A stretch of 64,000 nucleotides of DNA from Campylobacteraceae bacterium (GCA_027065385.1 JAMOOP010000163.1:1-64000); one strand, 5' to 3'. Shown: positions 37,396-46,063, counted from the first letter of the stretch. Notes: generated by a model from the sequence alone, not told the origin. Program-made: numbers and translations.

Positions 37396-38358
37396 CTATC
37401 TCTCTATCTTTATCCAAGAAATATCAAACTGCTCTTTATGTCTCTGCTCAAAATCATAATCTACAAAATACTCTATCTTTTTAATCTTATCTTTATATCG
37501 TGTCAACTTACCTTTAAGCCTTGTAAAATCTATAGTATAATCATTAATACTTCTAATAGCCATATCATCTTTATTACTATTAAGCATAATTGAGTTATTT
37601 AAATCCCCTGCAAAAGTATCATCTTTATAAGTAATAACTATCATAAATCTTGGAGTTTGTCCCATTTTAGAACGGGTAATAAGGTTTTTTGTCCCAAACC
37701 ATAAAGCATTAAGCACTTTTGTAGCATCATCTTCACTAAAGTTTGTCTTTTTAGCATTATAATTATCCATAACTCCATAAGTAGCAAACATAGCGTAACT
37801 TAAAAAATCCTCTTCTCTAAAGGTTGCTTGTTGTTTCTGTTTTTTATCATCACTATCAGAATAGTTACTAGCAAATGCTCCTGTTCCTTTTATATGTTGA
37901 ACATTAACTTTATGAAGTGATTTTGAAACTCTAAATTGAACAGCTCCTGTAAACTGTACCCCTGCTGTAGTAATAGATTTATCTTTTTTCATCTCATCTT
38001 TATCTGAAATTGGTAAAACTCCACCAAAGGCTCTTATATCTATAAATCTATTTAAAATCTCTTTTTCCAAATCTGTTTTACTCTGTTTTATATTTATGTT
38101 ATTTTCACGAATAGCAGTCTTACAATCTAATATATTTTCAGCTCTTTTATACTCTTTAATAAAAATAGTATTAGCCCCTTCACTCTTAATAAGCTCATCA
38201 CGAATAGTTCTTTTTATCCTTACATCAGAAGCTTCTGCTACTCCTGTCTCTTCGTCCATTCTTGGTGCATTACTATTTAACATATCCCCATTTGGATTCC
38301 AATTTTCACCGTCCCATAAAAACAGTATCTCTTTTTTTGCTATTGTATCTTTTGACAT
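37396..38358 (-). CDS. cas7: Cascade backbone subunit Cas7 (Csh2)
   Basis: A 320-residue Cas7 of the Csh2 type, the repeated backbone subunit that inserts a thumb at every sixth guide base. The N-terminal block EILFLWDGENWNPNGDMLNSN followed by PRMDEETGVAEASDVRIKRTIRD is diagnostic. ITTAGVQFTGAVQFRVSKSLH follows. The start overlaps the cas8b stop by one base (TAATG). Confidence 0.95.
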   Translation of the reverse strand: MSKDTIAKKEILFLWDGENWNPNGDMLNSNAPRMDEETGVAEASDVRIKRTIRDELIKSEGANTIFIKEYKRAENILDCKTAIRENNINIKQSKTDLEKEILNRFIDIRAFGGVLPISDKDEMKKDKSITTAGVQFTGAVQFRVSKSLHKVNVQHIKGTGAFASNYSDSDDKKQKQQATFREEDFLSYAMFATYGVMDNYNAKKTNFSEDDATKVLNALWFGTKNLITRSKMGQTPRFMIVITYKDDTFAGDLNNSIMLNSNKDDMAIRSINDYTIDFTRLKGKLTRYKDKIKKIEYFVDYDFEQRHKEQFDISWIKIER

Positions 38359-40166
38359 TACTTTTTATCCTTTTTTATTTTAGTTGCATCTACATAATCA
38401 CTTCCACCCATAGCAAAAGCAAGTGAAACTTCTGAACCTTTTGCTCTATCTTTACTCATTTTCATTTTAGGCATAGATTTTATTACTTTTTCCATAATAT
38501 AACTTACAATATGATTTCCACCTCTAGCAGTAGAGCGTATTTTACGAAAAGCCTCTTCTGATTTTTGCCAAATTCTATCAAGAGAATTTTCATTAATTAC
38601 TCCACTGCCATTAAGCCATTTTCCATAAGAGCTATTATTACTTTGATTAACACCCTTTTGCCAATTAATTAAAGCATGAGATAACATTCCTAACCAATAG
38701 GCTGTTTTCAAAACCTCATTTTGTTGGATAAATGTACTTCTATTAAAAGCATTATCAATATTAATCTCTCTATTTTTCTGTCTTATTTTTAAACTATTAC
38801 TATCTAATATCTCTTCCAAATCTATCTCCTTTCTTAAAATAAACGGCTCTTTAACCTTTTTAATTTCATTAAAAAACATTGCATATCTATTAATAACCTC
38901 AATAGTTCTATCTTTATAATAACTATTAAAATATTTTTCCCAATCTACAACAGAAGCATATTTTTTATTACTATTTCCCCAATATATAAGAGTTGCAAAC
39001 TTATCTATAAGAGTGTCTTTTCCTATCTTTTTAGCTGATAATAAAGAGTTCATAATATCAAGTCTATTATCAATAATCTTTTGTATATAAATGGTCTTTT
39101 CACTATCAACTCTATCTTTATCTTTAAAAGCTTTTATATTATAAAAACCCATTCTATCAGAAATATAAGATATATAAGATGGTAAAACATCATCAATTTG
39201 AAGTAGCACATCAATAGCAGAGTTATTTTTATTATAAAATAGAATAGTGTTTAAAACAGGTAAACCTTTTTCTTTAGTAGCAATATCCTCTAAATACTCA
39301 TTAATATAAGTCTCACTCTCCTCTATTTCATGAATTTCTCCTTTACTACTCTTTTCTAAAATATCAAATACCTCATTATAAATAGACTCATTCTCACTTA
39401 AAATAGTTGGCATAATAGCCATCTTTAAACCATAGAAATTATGAGATAACATCTTATCAGTTGCATCAAATCCAATTTTAACCTTCTTAGCACTCATAAA
39501 ATTTAAAGGAAGTAGATGAGGTTTAATTGATTGTAACTTTTTAGGTAACTCATTTACAGAACAAAAAGCTAAATTAGCATCACCTCCAATTCCATTTTTA
39601 TTAGTAATTATATCGTAACCATAAACTGTTTTAATATCACTCTTATTTAAATGTTTTTCATAAATATCTTTAAAGTAAAAAGAGATAGGTTTATTTTTAT
39701 AGGATAAAGCAAAATAGGTAGTAAATTTTCCCTTCTCTCCTTTTACCTTTTCATATTTAGATAAACTTTGTATCTCTTCCATTTTATTATCTTTAAAAAA
39801 AGAGTCATCTATAGTAGTTAAAATTTTTAAAATCTTATTCTCTTCTATCTCTTCCTTATTAAAATATGATAATAAATTTTTATTAGCCTTTATTACTCCT
39901 CTTACAAATTTATCAAACTCTTTTTTTACATTTTTAGGCTCAAAAAACATATTGGGAAAAAGATTACCACTATTAGCCCCAACTCCAAAACGAGTAATAA
40001 TTAAATCTTCGTTTTTTATAGTTATAAAAGGCTCTATTTCTCTTGTCTCTATATCAAATAGATAAACTTTTATTTTTGTATATTCATACGCCTTATTTTT
40101 AACTCTCTTTTCGTCCTCTAAATAGTGTGTACCTATAGTTGAAAGTATTTTTATAATGTCGCCCAT
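38358..40166 (-). CDS. cas8b: Cascade large subunit Cas8b (Csh1)
   Basis: A 602-residue Cas8b of the Csh1/TM1802 type, the subunit that reads the PAM. It has few short motifs but matches by position, length, and segments such as FGVGANSGNLFPNMFFEPKN and the C-terminal helical AYWLGMLSHALINWQKG. The ATG at 40166 follows the stop of the small upstream peptide gene directly (TAAATG), so the two are certainly coupled. Confidence 0.92.
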   Translation of the reverse strand: MGDIIKILSTIGTHYLEDEKRVKNKAYEYTKIKVYLFDIETREIEPFITIKNEDLIITRFGVGANSGNLFPNMFFEPKNVKKEFDKFVRGVIKANKNLLSYFNKEEIEENKILKILTTIDDSFFKDNKMEEIQSLSKYEKVKGEKGKFTTYFALSYKNKPISFYFKDIYEKHLNKSDIKTVYGYDIITNKNGIGGDANLAFCSVNELPKKLQSIKPHLLPLNFMSAKKVKIGFDATDKMLSHNFYGLKMAIMPTILSENESIYNEVFDILEKSSKGEIHEIEESETYINEYLEDIATKEKGLPVLNTILFYNKNNSAIDVLLQIDDVLPSYISYISDRMGFYNIKAFKDKDRVDSEKTIYIQKIIDNRLDIMNSLLSAKKIGKDTLIDKFATLIYWGNSNKKYASVVDWEKYFNSYYKDRTIEVINRYAMFFNEIKKVKEPFILRKEIDLEEILDSNSLKIRQKNREINIDNAFNRSTFIQQNEVLKTAYWLGMLSHALINWQKGVNQSNNSSYGKWLNGSGVINENSLDRIWQKSEEAFRKIRSTARGGNHIVSYIMEKVIKSMPKMKMSKDRAKGSEVSLAFAMGGSDYVDATKIKKDKK

Positions 40167-40292
40167 TTATTCCTCTTTTGATGTATTTATATTAATTGTT
40201 GTATCTCCTGAAAATAAAAAACCTAAAAGTATTATAATTAAAAAAAACAAAGCGATTATTAAACTTAAAATAATAATTGTATTCTCTGTCAC
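40167..40292 (-). CDS. 41-residue hydrophobic single-helix peptide at head of cas effector operon
   Basis: This unannotated small gene begins with GTG at 40292, six bases after AAGGAT, and ends with TAA immediately adjacent to the cas8b ATG. The peptide starts MTENT, has one hydrophobic helix of about 23 residues (IIILSLIIALFFLIIILLGF and flanks) and ends with a polar tail (SGDTTININTSKEE). Codon use is like its neighbours. It resembles small membrane toxins or membrane-anchoring peptides in composition, but I recognise no family. Its promoter region is the apparent target of the crRNA-like element upstream, which makes a toxin (CreT-like) or a cas-regulatory role possible; both are inference. 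Confidence 0.65.
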   Translation of the reverse strand: MTENTIIILSLIIALFFLIIILLGFLFSGDTTININTSKEE

Positions 40293-40349
40293 AATATATC
40301 CTTTTTGATAATGTTATTTTAAAAGTTTAACATATAAAGCTTAAAGAGG

Positions 40350-40380
40350 TATTTTAATAACTATACTTGCTATTAAAATA
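40350..40380 (-). promoter_or_regulatory. Presumed cas effector operon promoter inside a palindrome; target of crRNA-like guide
   Basis: A perfect 10-bp inverted repeat, TATTTTAATA (minus-strand 40380-40371) and TATTAAAATA (40359-40350), brackets an 11-base centre that contains TATAGT (40365-40360), a good -10 box for the peptide-cas8b-to-cas1 operon. The minus-strand sequence ATAGCAAGTATAGTTATT (40373-40356) is also an 18-nt near match to the guide of the crRNA-like element at 40460, preceded by TTA in the PAM position. The site could therefore be controlled by a protein repressor, by Cascade, or both. Confidence 0.6.
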
Positions 40381-40406
40381 TATTTGCTTTTTTAATTAAA
40401 ATTAGG

Positions 40407-40485
40407 TAAACTTACATTTAAGTAAGCATAACAAAATCTTCCCTTATAGGGTTTTGAATATAGCGAGTATGGTTATTGCTTACTT
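40407..40485 (+). ncRNA. crRNA-like (CreR/CreA-like) RNA: degenerate repeat plus guide against cas promoter
   Basis: On the plus strand, opposite to the cas genes, CCCT-TAT-AGGG (40441-40451) forms an 11-nt hairpin like the UCCC-UAU-GGGA hairpin of the true repeat. It is followed by an 8-nt handle TTTTGAAT (true handle TTTGAAAC). A guide starting at 40460 (ATAGCGAGTATGGTTATT) then matches the cas effector promoter at 16 of 18 positions, with mismatches only at 6 and 12. A possible promoter is TTGCTT (40384-40389), 17 bp, TAAACT (40407-40412), giving a start near 40419. From there AAGTAAGC/ATAAC (40420-40432) can pair with GTTATTGCTTACTT (40472-40485) just before the cas6 stop. The true 5' and 3' ends are unknown. 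Confidence 0.6.
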
Positions 40486-41157
40486 TCATTTCACCAACTC
40501 CACAAACCCCAACCCTTTCATGCAATTAGCACCCATTCCTGTATCTAGTATCATTCTTAAAATATCTTTATCTCCCTCAATCTTATAAACTCCAAACCAA
40601 GCTTTTATAACACCTTTACTATAATGGAAAATTCTCTCTCTTGGTTTTTGTTCTATTAGTTTTATTTTTAACTCTCCACTATATTTTTTACCAAATAGTG
40701 CTTCATACTTCTCTATGGTGTTTTGGTGAATTATCTCTTGGAATTTATCGCTTTTTGGTTCTAGGTCTATCTTTTTTTTACTATGTTTACCATCTTTAAT
40801 ATTGGCATTAATAAATCCTGCTACTTTTATGGGTGAATTTATCTTACTATTTCTTTCAGTAATTCCAACAGAAGTATTGGTTAGATGAATTTCTCCTAAC
40901 TTTAAACTATTATATAGCATATATTCAGCTAACCTCTTCTCATTCTCTTTATCTAATGCTACAAATTTAGCGTGAATTTCATTCTCTATATAGGCTATTT
41001 TGAAATTCATTGATTTAAAAACTTTTCCATTTGGGTGTTTATAGCCTCTATGCTCTCTATCATCGAGGGCTGTATATATATAAGATTGAAATAGTTTAGC
41101 TATTACTCTACGAATTGGTAAATTTTTTGTTGGTAGTTTTGTTTTTATTGTTAACAT
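40486..41157 (-). CDS. cas6: CRISPR endoribonuclease Cas6
   Basis: A 223-residue Cas6 that cuts the pre-crRNA at the base of the repeat hairpin. The C-terminal glycine-rich loop (GMGANCMKGLGFVEL) is diagnostic, and several histidines in the N-terminal half could serve in catalysis. The frame extends 14 codons upstream, but the ATG at 41157 follows AGGAGAT at ideal distance. A -10-like TATACT lies at 41182-41177. It heads the locus and is separated from the remaining cas genes by the 319-bp region holding the crRNA-like element and small peptide gene. Confidence 0.93.
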   Translation of the reverse strand: MLTIKTKLPTKNLPIRRVIAKLFQSYIYTALDDREHRGYKHPNGKVFKSMNFKIAYIENEIHAKFVALDKENEKRLAEYMLYNSLKLGEIHLTNTSVGITERNSKINSPIKVAGFINANIKDGKHSKKKIDLEPKSDKFQEIIHQNTIEKYEALFGKKYSGELKIKLIEQKPRERIFHYSKGVIKAWFGVYKIEGDKDILRMILDTGMGANCMKGLGFVELVK

Positions 41158-41261
41158 ATTATCTCCTAAAAATAGAAGTATAGCACTTTTAAGAGACAAA
41201 TTCAGTCTGTAAAAAAAATTTATATGATTTTTTGTAAAATTGGGAAATTTTTATAAGAAGA

Positions 41262-41338
41262 TGGTGGGTCCTCGGGGACTCGAACCCCGGACCACTCGGT
41301 TATGAGCCGAGTGCTCTAACCAGCTGAGCTAAAGACCC
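41262..41338 (-). tRNA. tRNA with CAU anticodon (probably Ile2, possibly elongator Met)
   Basis: The minus strand folds into a complete cloverleaf: acceptor GGGTCTT with AGGACCC, D-arm GCTC/GAGC, anticodon stem CTCGG/CCGAG around CTCATAA, T-arm CGGGG-TTCGAGT-CCCCG, and an encoded CCA. The length is 77 nt. The CTTTAGCTCAG start and GGCTCATAACC anticodon arm resemble tRNA-Ile(CAU), whose C34 is modified to lysidine, more than elongator tRNA-Met, but sequence alone is not decisive. Confidence 0.93.
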
Positions 41339-41351
41339 ACCTGCGAAAATA

Positions 41352-42485
41352 TTAGAGGGATTTAACTCCCGTCATCGTTATTTTCGAGTCGGTATTATAC
41401 ATAAAATAAAAACGAAAAGCAAGTAAATTCTCCAAAATTCCAAAAATAATTGCAAAAATTACAAAAGAAGTCCCTCCGTGGCTAAACATTGGCAGTGGAA
41501 GACCCACAACTGGAGCTAATCCCATGGTCATAGAGATGTTTACAGCCATATATATAAAAAAGAGAAAAGCCATGCCTGAGGCGAAAACTTTTACAAAATA
41601 GTCTTTTTTATTGGATATGGCTATATGTAGAAGATGTAAAATAAGCATAGCATAAAGAACTATAACTGAAACCATACCAATAAATCCAAATCTTTCACCT
41701 AAATATGCAAAAATGAAGTCTGTTGAAGATACTGGTAAAAATTTTAATTGGGTTTGAGTAGCATTCTCTTTATCTTGTCCATTCATTCCACCAGAACCAA
41801 TAGCAATAATAGATTGTTGAACATGATAACTAGGTTTTCCTAAAAAATCTGCAATTCTCTGTTTTTGATATGGCTTTAACCCATGTTTATATATTACAGG
41901 AGCTGTTAAACCAATAACAACTAGTAGTGTAACCCAAATACGCATTCTAACACCAACCACAAATAAAACTCCAAATCCAGTTAAAAGAAGAACTAAACCT
42001 GTTCCTAAATCTGGTTCTTTTGCTATTAGCACAAATGGAATAAGAATATATAAAGATAGTTTAATAAACATTTTTAAATCATATCCCCATTTTGGTGGTG
42101 GATTTCTAACTATTAAATAACCTAACATTAATAATACAGTAATTTTAATAAATTCAGATGGTTGCAGTGTCATATGTGTAAAGGGTATCTCAATCCACCG
42201 TCTAGCACCTAATATCTTTTTACCAAAAAAATCAACACTTAAAAGTAAAAGAAGATTAATCCAATATGATATGGGAATTAACCACTGATATTTACGCCAA
42301 GGTATTAAAAACGCTATAAAAAAAACACCTGCTGATAATCCATAATAGATTAACTGCTTATTAAAAAGCTCTGGCTTTATCTCATATACTAGATATGATG
42401 AGAGTATAAATAGTGGTATAAGTTGTAATATTAAAATAAAATTAAATTGTTGAAGTATTCGTCTGTCAAATTGGAACCAATGCAT
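41352..42485 (-). CDS. rodA: Rod-shape peptidoglycan glycosyltransferase RodA
   Basis: A 377-residue SEDS polymerase with about ten membrane helices that elongates glycan strands with its class B PBP partner. Family blocks are LGARRWIEIPFTHMTLQPSEFIKI, AKEPDLGTGLVLLLTG (with the catalytic-region aspartate), PYQKQRIADFLGKP, GSGGMNGQDKENATQTQLKFLPVSSTDFIFAYLGE, and LPLPMFSHGGTSFV. Rod type is favoured over FtsW by these motifs. A -10-like TATAAT lies just upstream of the start. Confidence 0.93.
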   Translation of the reverse strand: MHWFQFDRRILQQFNFILILQLIPLFILSSYLVYEIKPELFNKQLIYYGLSAGVFFIAFLIPWRKYQWLIPISYWINLLLLLSVDFFGKKILGARRWIEIPFTHMTLQPSEFIKITVLLMLGYLIVRNPPPKWGYDLKMFIKLSLYILIPFVLIAKEPDLGTGLVLLLTGFGVLFVVGVRMRIWVTLLVVIGLTAPVIYKHGLKPYQKQRIADFLGKPSYHVQQSIIAIGSGGMNGQDKENATQTQLKFLPVSSTDFIFAYLGERFGFIGMVSVIVLYAMLILHLLHIAISNKKDYFVKVFASGMAFLFFIYMAVNISMTMGLAPVVGLPLPMFSHGGTSFVIFAIIFGILENLLAFRFYFMYNTDSKITMTGVKSL

Positions 42486-42722
42486 ATAATGTCCATTTTT
42501 TTAAGTATTATATCAAAGGAGTGATTAATCTTAAGTATTGATAAGAACTACAATTGTACAAATAGGGGGAGGAGTACCATTGGTTTAGTTATCTATCAAT
42601 TTAAAAGGAGGAATGGAAAATGATTTTTTCTCATCACATACTTAAGACATGTGAGAATTATACTCTAAATCAGATGAAATTACTCTTAATTAAATCCAAA
42701 ATAGTCTATTTTTTTATAAAAA
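42486..42722. other. 237-bp intergenic region with strong Shine-Dalgarno-like site and hairpin
   Basis: Between rhlE and rodA the plus strand has AAAAGGAGG (42603-42611) eight bases before an ATG at 42620, opening a 42-codon frame to 42748 that runs into the end of rhlE on the other strand. An imperfect hairpin (TTCTCATCACAT with ATGTGAGAA) follows the start. The peptide is basic and has no recognisable feature. The rodA promoter should lie at the left edge (TATAAT on the minus strand near 42507). I do not call the small frame a gene. Confidence 0.3.
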
Positions 42723-44021
42723 TTAGAAGTGACGACTATTTTTTTTAGATTTATTGGCTGTTTTTTCGCTTTTTTTACCTTTATTCATTATTTTTTCGGC
42801 TAACTCTTTTGCTTTTTTTAATTTTTCGTTATTTTTTATATCTTTTTGTTTGTTTTTTTTATTACTTAACTTTAAAGATGGATTATAATTAAAACCCTCT
42901 ATTGTTACTTTTTGTAATTTGATATGTAAAAGTTTTTCCAATTCTTCTAGTTGTGTAACCTCTTTTTGGCAAACTAAAGATATAGCCTCACCTTGGTTTT
43001 TGGCTCTTCCTGTTCTTCCTACTCTATGAATATACTCCTCATTTTTAATTGGAAGTTCAAAATTTATAACAAGTGGAAGATTTTTTATATCAATTCCCCT
43101 TGCTACGACATCCGTGGCAATTAATACTTTAGCCTCTCCATTTTTAAAATCTTTTAAAGCTTTATCTCTTATTGATTGGCTTTTATCTCCGTGAATTGCT
43201 ATAGATTTTATCTTTTGCTCTTCTAATTTTTCTACTATAAGATTAGCACCTCTTTTACTATTTACAAAAACTAAAATCCCTTTAGCCTGTTTCTCTTTTA
43301 ATAAATGTATAAGAAGGGCTGTTTTTTGCTCTTCACCTATAAAGCAAACTAGCTGTTTTATCTCTTTTGCCGATATATCACCCTCTATCTCCACTCTTAT
43401 TGGATTGTTTAGAAGAGATTTTGCTAATTTAATAACAGAAGAGGGAAATGTAGCTGAAAACATTGCAGATTGTCTTTTTTTAGGAAGTAGTTTAATAATT
43501 ACTCTTATATCATCTATAAATCCCATTTCTAAAAGTTTATCAGCTTCATCAATTATTACTATTTTTACAATTGAAAGATTAATTGTTCTGTTTTTAATAT
43601 GTTTTAAAAGTTGCCCAGTAGTAGCTACTACTATATTTGCTCCTGCTCGTATCTCTTTTACTTGACCTCCTAATTTTACCCCTCCATAAACTGCTACTGA
43701 TTTATGAGGAAACCCTTTTGAGTATCTTTTTATAGAGTTATTAATTTGTACTACAAGTTCTCTAGTTGGAGCGAGTATTAGAGCATCTATTTTATATCTA
43801 TCATCTCCCACTCTTTTTTCTTCTCTTATTGGTAAATTTTCTAAAATAGGCAAAATAAAAGATGCACTCTTTCCTGTTCCTGTTTGAGAAGAGGCTAATA
43901 TATCTTTTCCTTTTCTTAATAGAGGTATGGATTTTTCTTGTATTGGTGTGGGTTTACTATATCCCAATGCTTTTAAATTAGTTTGCATCTTTTTTGATAG
44001 CATTAGGTTTGAAAATGGCAT
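42723..44021 (-). CDS. rhlE: DEAD-box RNA helicase (RhlE-like)
   Basis: A 432-residue ATP-dependent RNA helicase. It has the Q-motif region (YSKPTPIQEKSIPLL), ASSQTGTGKSASF (Walker A), APTRELVVQ, GGVKLGGQ, TTGQLL, IIDEADKLLEMGF (DEAD), FSATFP, LIATDVVARGIDI and YIHRVGRTGRA. The C-terminal tail is lysine-rich and low complexity, as in RhlE-type helicases that act in ribosome assembly or RNA turnover. Length is normal. Confidence 0.92.
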   Translation of the reverse strand: MPFSNLMLSKKMQTNLKALGYSKPTPIQEKSIPLLRKGKDILASSQTGTGKSASFILPILENLPIREEKRVGDDRYKIDALILAPTRELVVQINNSIKRYSKGFPHKSVAVYGGVKLGGQVKEIRAGANIVVATTGQLLKHIKNRTINLSIVKIVIIDEADKLLEMGFIDDIRVIIKLLPKKRQSAMFSATFPSSVIKLAKSLLNNPIRVEIEGDISAKEIKQLVCFIGEEQKTALLIHLLKEKQAKGILVFVNSKRGANLIVEKLEEQKIKSIAIHGDKSQSIRDKALKDFKNGEAKVLIATDVVARGIDIKNLPLVINFELPIKNEEYIHRVGRTGRAKNQGEAISLVCQKEVTQLEELEKLLHIKLQKVTIEGFNYNPSLKLSNKKNKQKDIKNNEKLKKAKELAEKIMNKGKKSEKTANKSKKNSRHF

Positions 44022-44104
44022 TTGTAGTCCTTAGTTTTAATCTGAAATTATATCAAATTTTTAAATTTTTTGATATAATCGCCAAAAAAATAGAGGTATA
44101 ATTA

Positions 44105-46063
44105 ATGCAGTTTACAGAGTTTAAATTAGAAAATTTAAAAGAGTTTCCAAAAGAGTTAGATATATTATTAGAAAAACAGTTAAAAACTATAGAAGATATT
44201 AGTAATAACAGTAAAAGTAGTTATAAAGAGGTATTAAAACCATTACAAGATTTAGATAATGAGTTAGAGCTATTTTTTACACCACTTTCACACCTAAATA
44301 GTGTTAATAATTCAGATGAGACTAAGAAAGCTTATGAGGAGTCTTTACCAAAACTATCAAAATTTCATAGCCAAATAGCACAAAATGAGAAACTTTTTAA
44401 AAAAATAGAATCTATAAGCTCTCATGATTTAGAAAAAAAGAGAGTAATAGAGAATAATATTAGAGATTTTGTATTATCTGGTGCAAAATTACCAAAAAAG
44501 CAAAAAAAAGAGTTAGAAGAGATAAATAGAGAACTTAGTGAACTGTCTAATAAATTTTTTCAAAATTTAATTGATGCAAATAGTGCTTATGAGCTTATTA
44601 TAAAAGATAAAAAAGATATTAAAGAAATCCCTAGTAGTGATTTAGCATTAGCTAAAGAGAAAATTAATGGTGAAATAGTTTATAAATTTACTCTACAAAT
44701 TCCTAGCTATTTAGCCTATATGACCTATGGTACAAATAGGGAGTATAGAGAAGAGTTATATAGAGCATACTCAACAAGAGCTAGTAAAAACGGTGAGATA
44801 ATAGATAGAATACTTCTATTAAGAGATAAAGAGGCTAAACTTTTAGGGTTTGAAAATTATACTAATCTATCTTTAGCTACAAAAGATGCACCATCAGTTA
44901 ATTCTGTTATAGATTTTTTAGAGAAGTTATTAAAACTTAGCAGACCACAAGCCATAAAAGAGTTAGATGAGTTAAAAGAGTTTGCATTAAAATTAGATAA
45001 TATTAAAGATTTACAACCTTTTGATGTAGCATACTATAGTGAAAAGCTAAAAAAAGAGAAATTTGATTTTGATGAGAATATAACAAAACCATATTTTGAG
45101 CAAACTAGAGTCTTAAATGGTTTACTAGAGGTTGTATCTAATCTATTTAATATAGAGTTTAGACCATCTAATACTCCTCTATGGCACAACAAGGCTAAAG
45201 CTTTTGATATATATAAAGATAATAAAATATCAGGAAGAGTATATTTTGATTTAGAGGCAAGAAAAGAGAAAAGAGGTGGAGCTTGGATGCATAATTGGCA
45301 AACTCATTTTATAGACAGCAAAGGAGAAAAACATCTACCTGTTGTATTTATAGTATGTAACTTTCCTGCATCAACCAAAGAGAACCCTAGCCTATTAAGA
45401 CATGATGATGTGGTAACCCTATTTCATGAGATGGGACATGGAATTCATCATCTATTTTCTAAATGTCATGAATATTCGGTATCGGGAGTAAATGGTATAG
45501 CTTGGGATGTGGTTGAATTTCCATCACAGTTTTTAGAAAATTTTGCTTATGAAAAAGAGATACTTAAAAAATTTGCTTTTCACTATGAGACTAAAGAGGC
45601 TATGAGTAATGAGCTATTAGATAAGATAAAGAGAAGTAAAAACTTTCAATCAGCACTTGGAATATTAAGACAGGTAGAGTTTTCACTATTTGATATAAAA
45701 CTTCACCAAAAACTATATCAAGGTAATGAGGTTCAATCTCTATTAGATAAGATAAGAGAGGAGACAGCTTTACTTAAAGTACCAAGTTATAATAAGTTTC
45801 AAAATGGATTTGGACATATATTTTCTGGTGGATATAGTGCAGGATACTATAGTTACAAGTGGGCAGAGGTTTTAAGTGCCGATGCTTTTTTTGAGTGTTT
45901 AGATAGTAATGGTAGTTTTAATCAAGAAAAGGCTAATGGATATTATAAATATATTTTAAGTAGAGGAAGTTCTGAAGATATGAATATATTATATAAAAAG
46001 TGGTTAGGAAGAGATGCTAAAGTAGAATCTCTTTTAAAACTTTATGGGATTAAAGATTTATAA
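44105..46063 (+). CDS. prlC: M3-family oligopeptidase (oligopeptidase A-like)
   Basis: A 652-residue zinc metallopeptidase of the thimet/oligopeptidase A family that degrades short peptides in the cytoplasm. The active site is LFHEMGHGIHHLF (HEXXH), preceded by ARKEKRGGAWMHNWQTHF and VVFIVCNFP, and followed by WDVVEFPSQFLENF with the third zinc ligand. HIFSGGYSAGYYSYKWAEVLSADAF completes the family pattern. The ATG follows AGAGG. Its stop codon lies inside a hairpin. Confidence 0.92.
   Translation: MQFTEFKLENLKEFPKELDILLEKQLKTIEDISNNSKSSYKEVLKPLQDLDNELELFFTPLSHLNSVNNSDETKKAYEESLPKLSKFHSQIAQNEKLFKKIESISSHDLEKKRVIENNIRDFVLSGAKLPKKQKKELEEINRELSELSNKFFQNLIDANSAYELIIKDKKDIKEIPSSDLALAKEKINGEIVYKFTLQIPSYLAYMTYGTNREYREELYRAYSTRASKNGEIIDRILLLRDKEAKLLGFENYTNLSLATKDAPSVNSVIDFLEKLLKLSRPQAIKELDELKEFALKLDNIKDLQPFDVAYYSEKLKKEKFDFDENITKPYFEQTRVLNGLLEVVSNLFNIEFRPSNTPLWHNKAKAFDIYKDNKISGRVYFDLEARKEKRGGAWMHNWQTHFIDSKGEKHLPVVFIVCNFPASTKENPSLLRHDDVVTLFHEMGHGIHHLFSKCHEYSVSGVNGIAWDVVEFPSQFLENFAYEKEILKKFAFHYETKEAMSNELLDKIKRSKNFQSALGILRQVEFSLFDIKLHQKLYQGNEVQSLLDKIREETALLKVPSYNKFQNGFGHIFSGGYSAGYYSYKWAEVLSADAFFECLDSNGSFNQEKANGYYKYILSRGSSEDMNILYKKWLGRDAKVESLLKLYGIKDL

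Noticed and set aside
40420-40485. Reading the hairpin after cas6 simply as the cas6 terminator
   Set aside because: On the cas6 strand no T-tract follows, and this reading does not explain the handle-like octamer or the 16/18 guide-promoter match; still an alternative that experiments must exclude.
42620-42748. 42-codon frame with a strong AGGAGG site between rhlE and rodA
   Set aside because: No recognisable peptide features, it overlaps rhlE antisense and a second closer ATG in another frame competes; kept only as an intergenic note.
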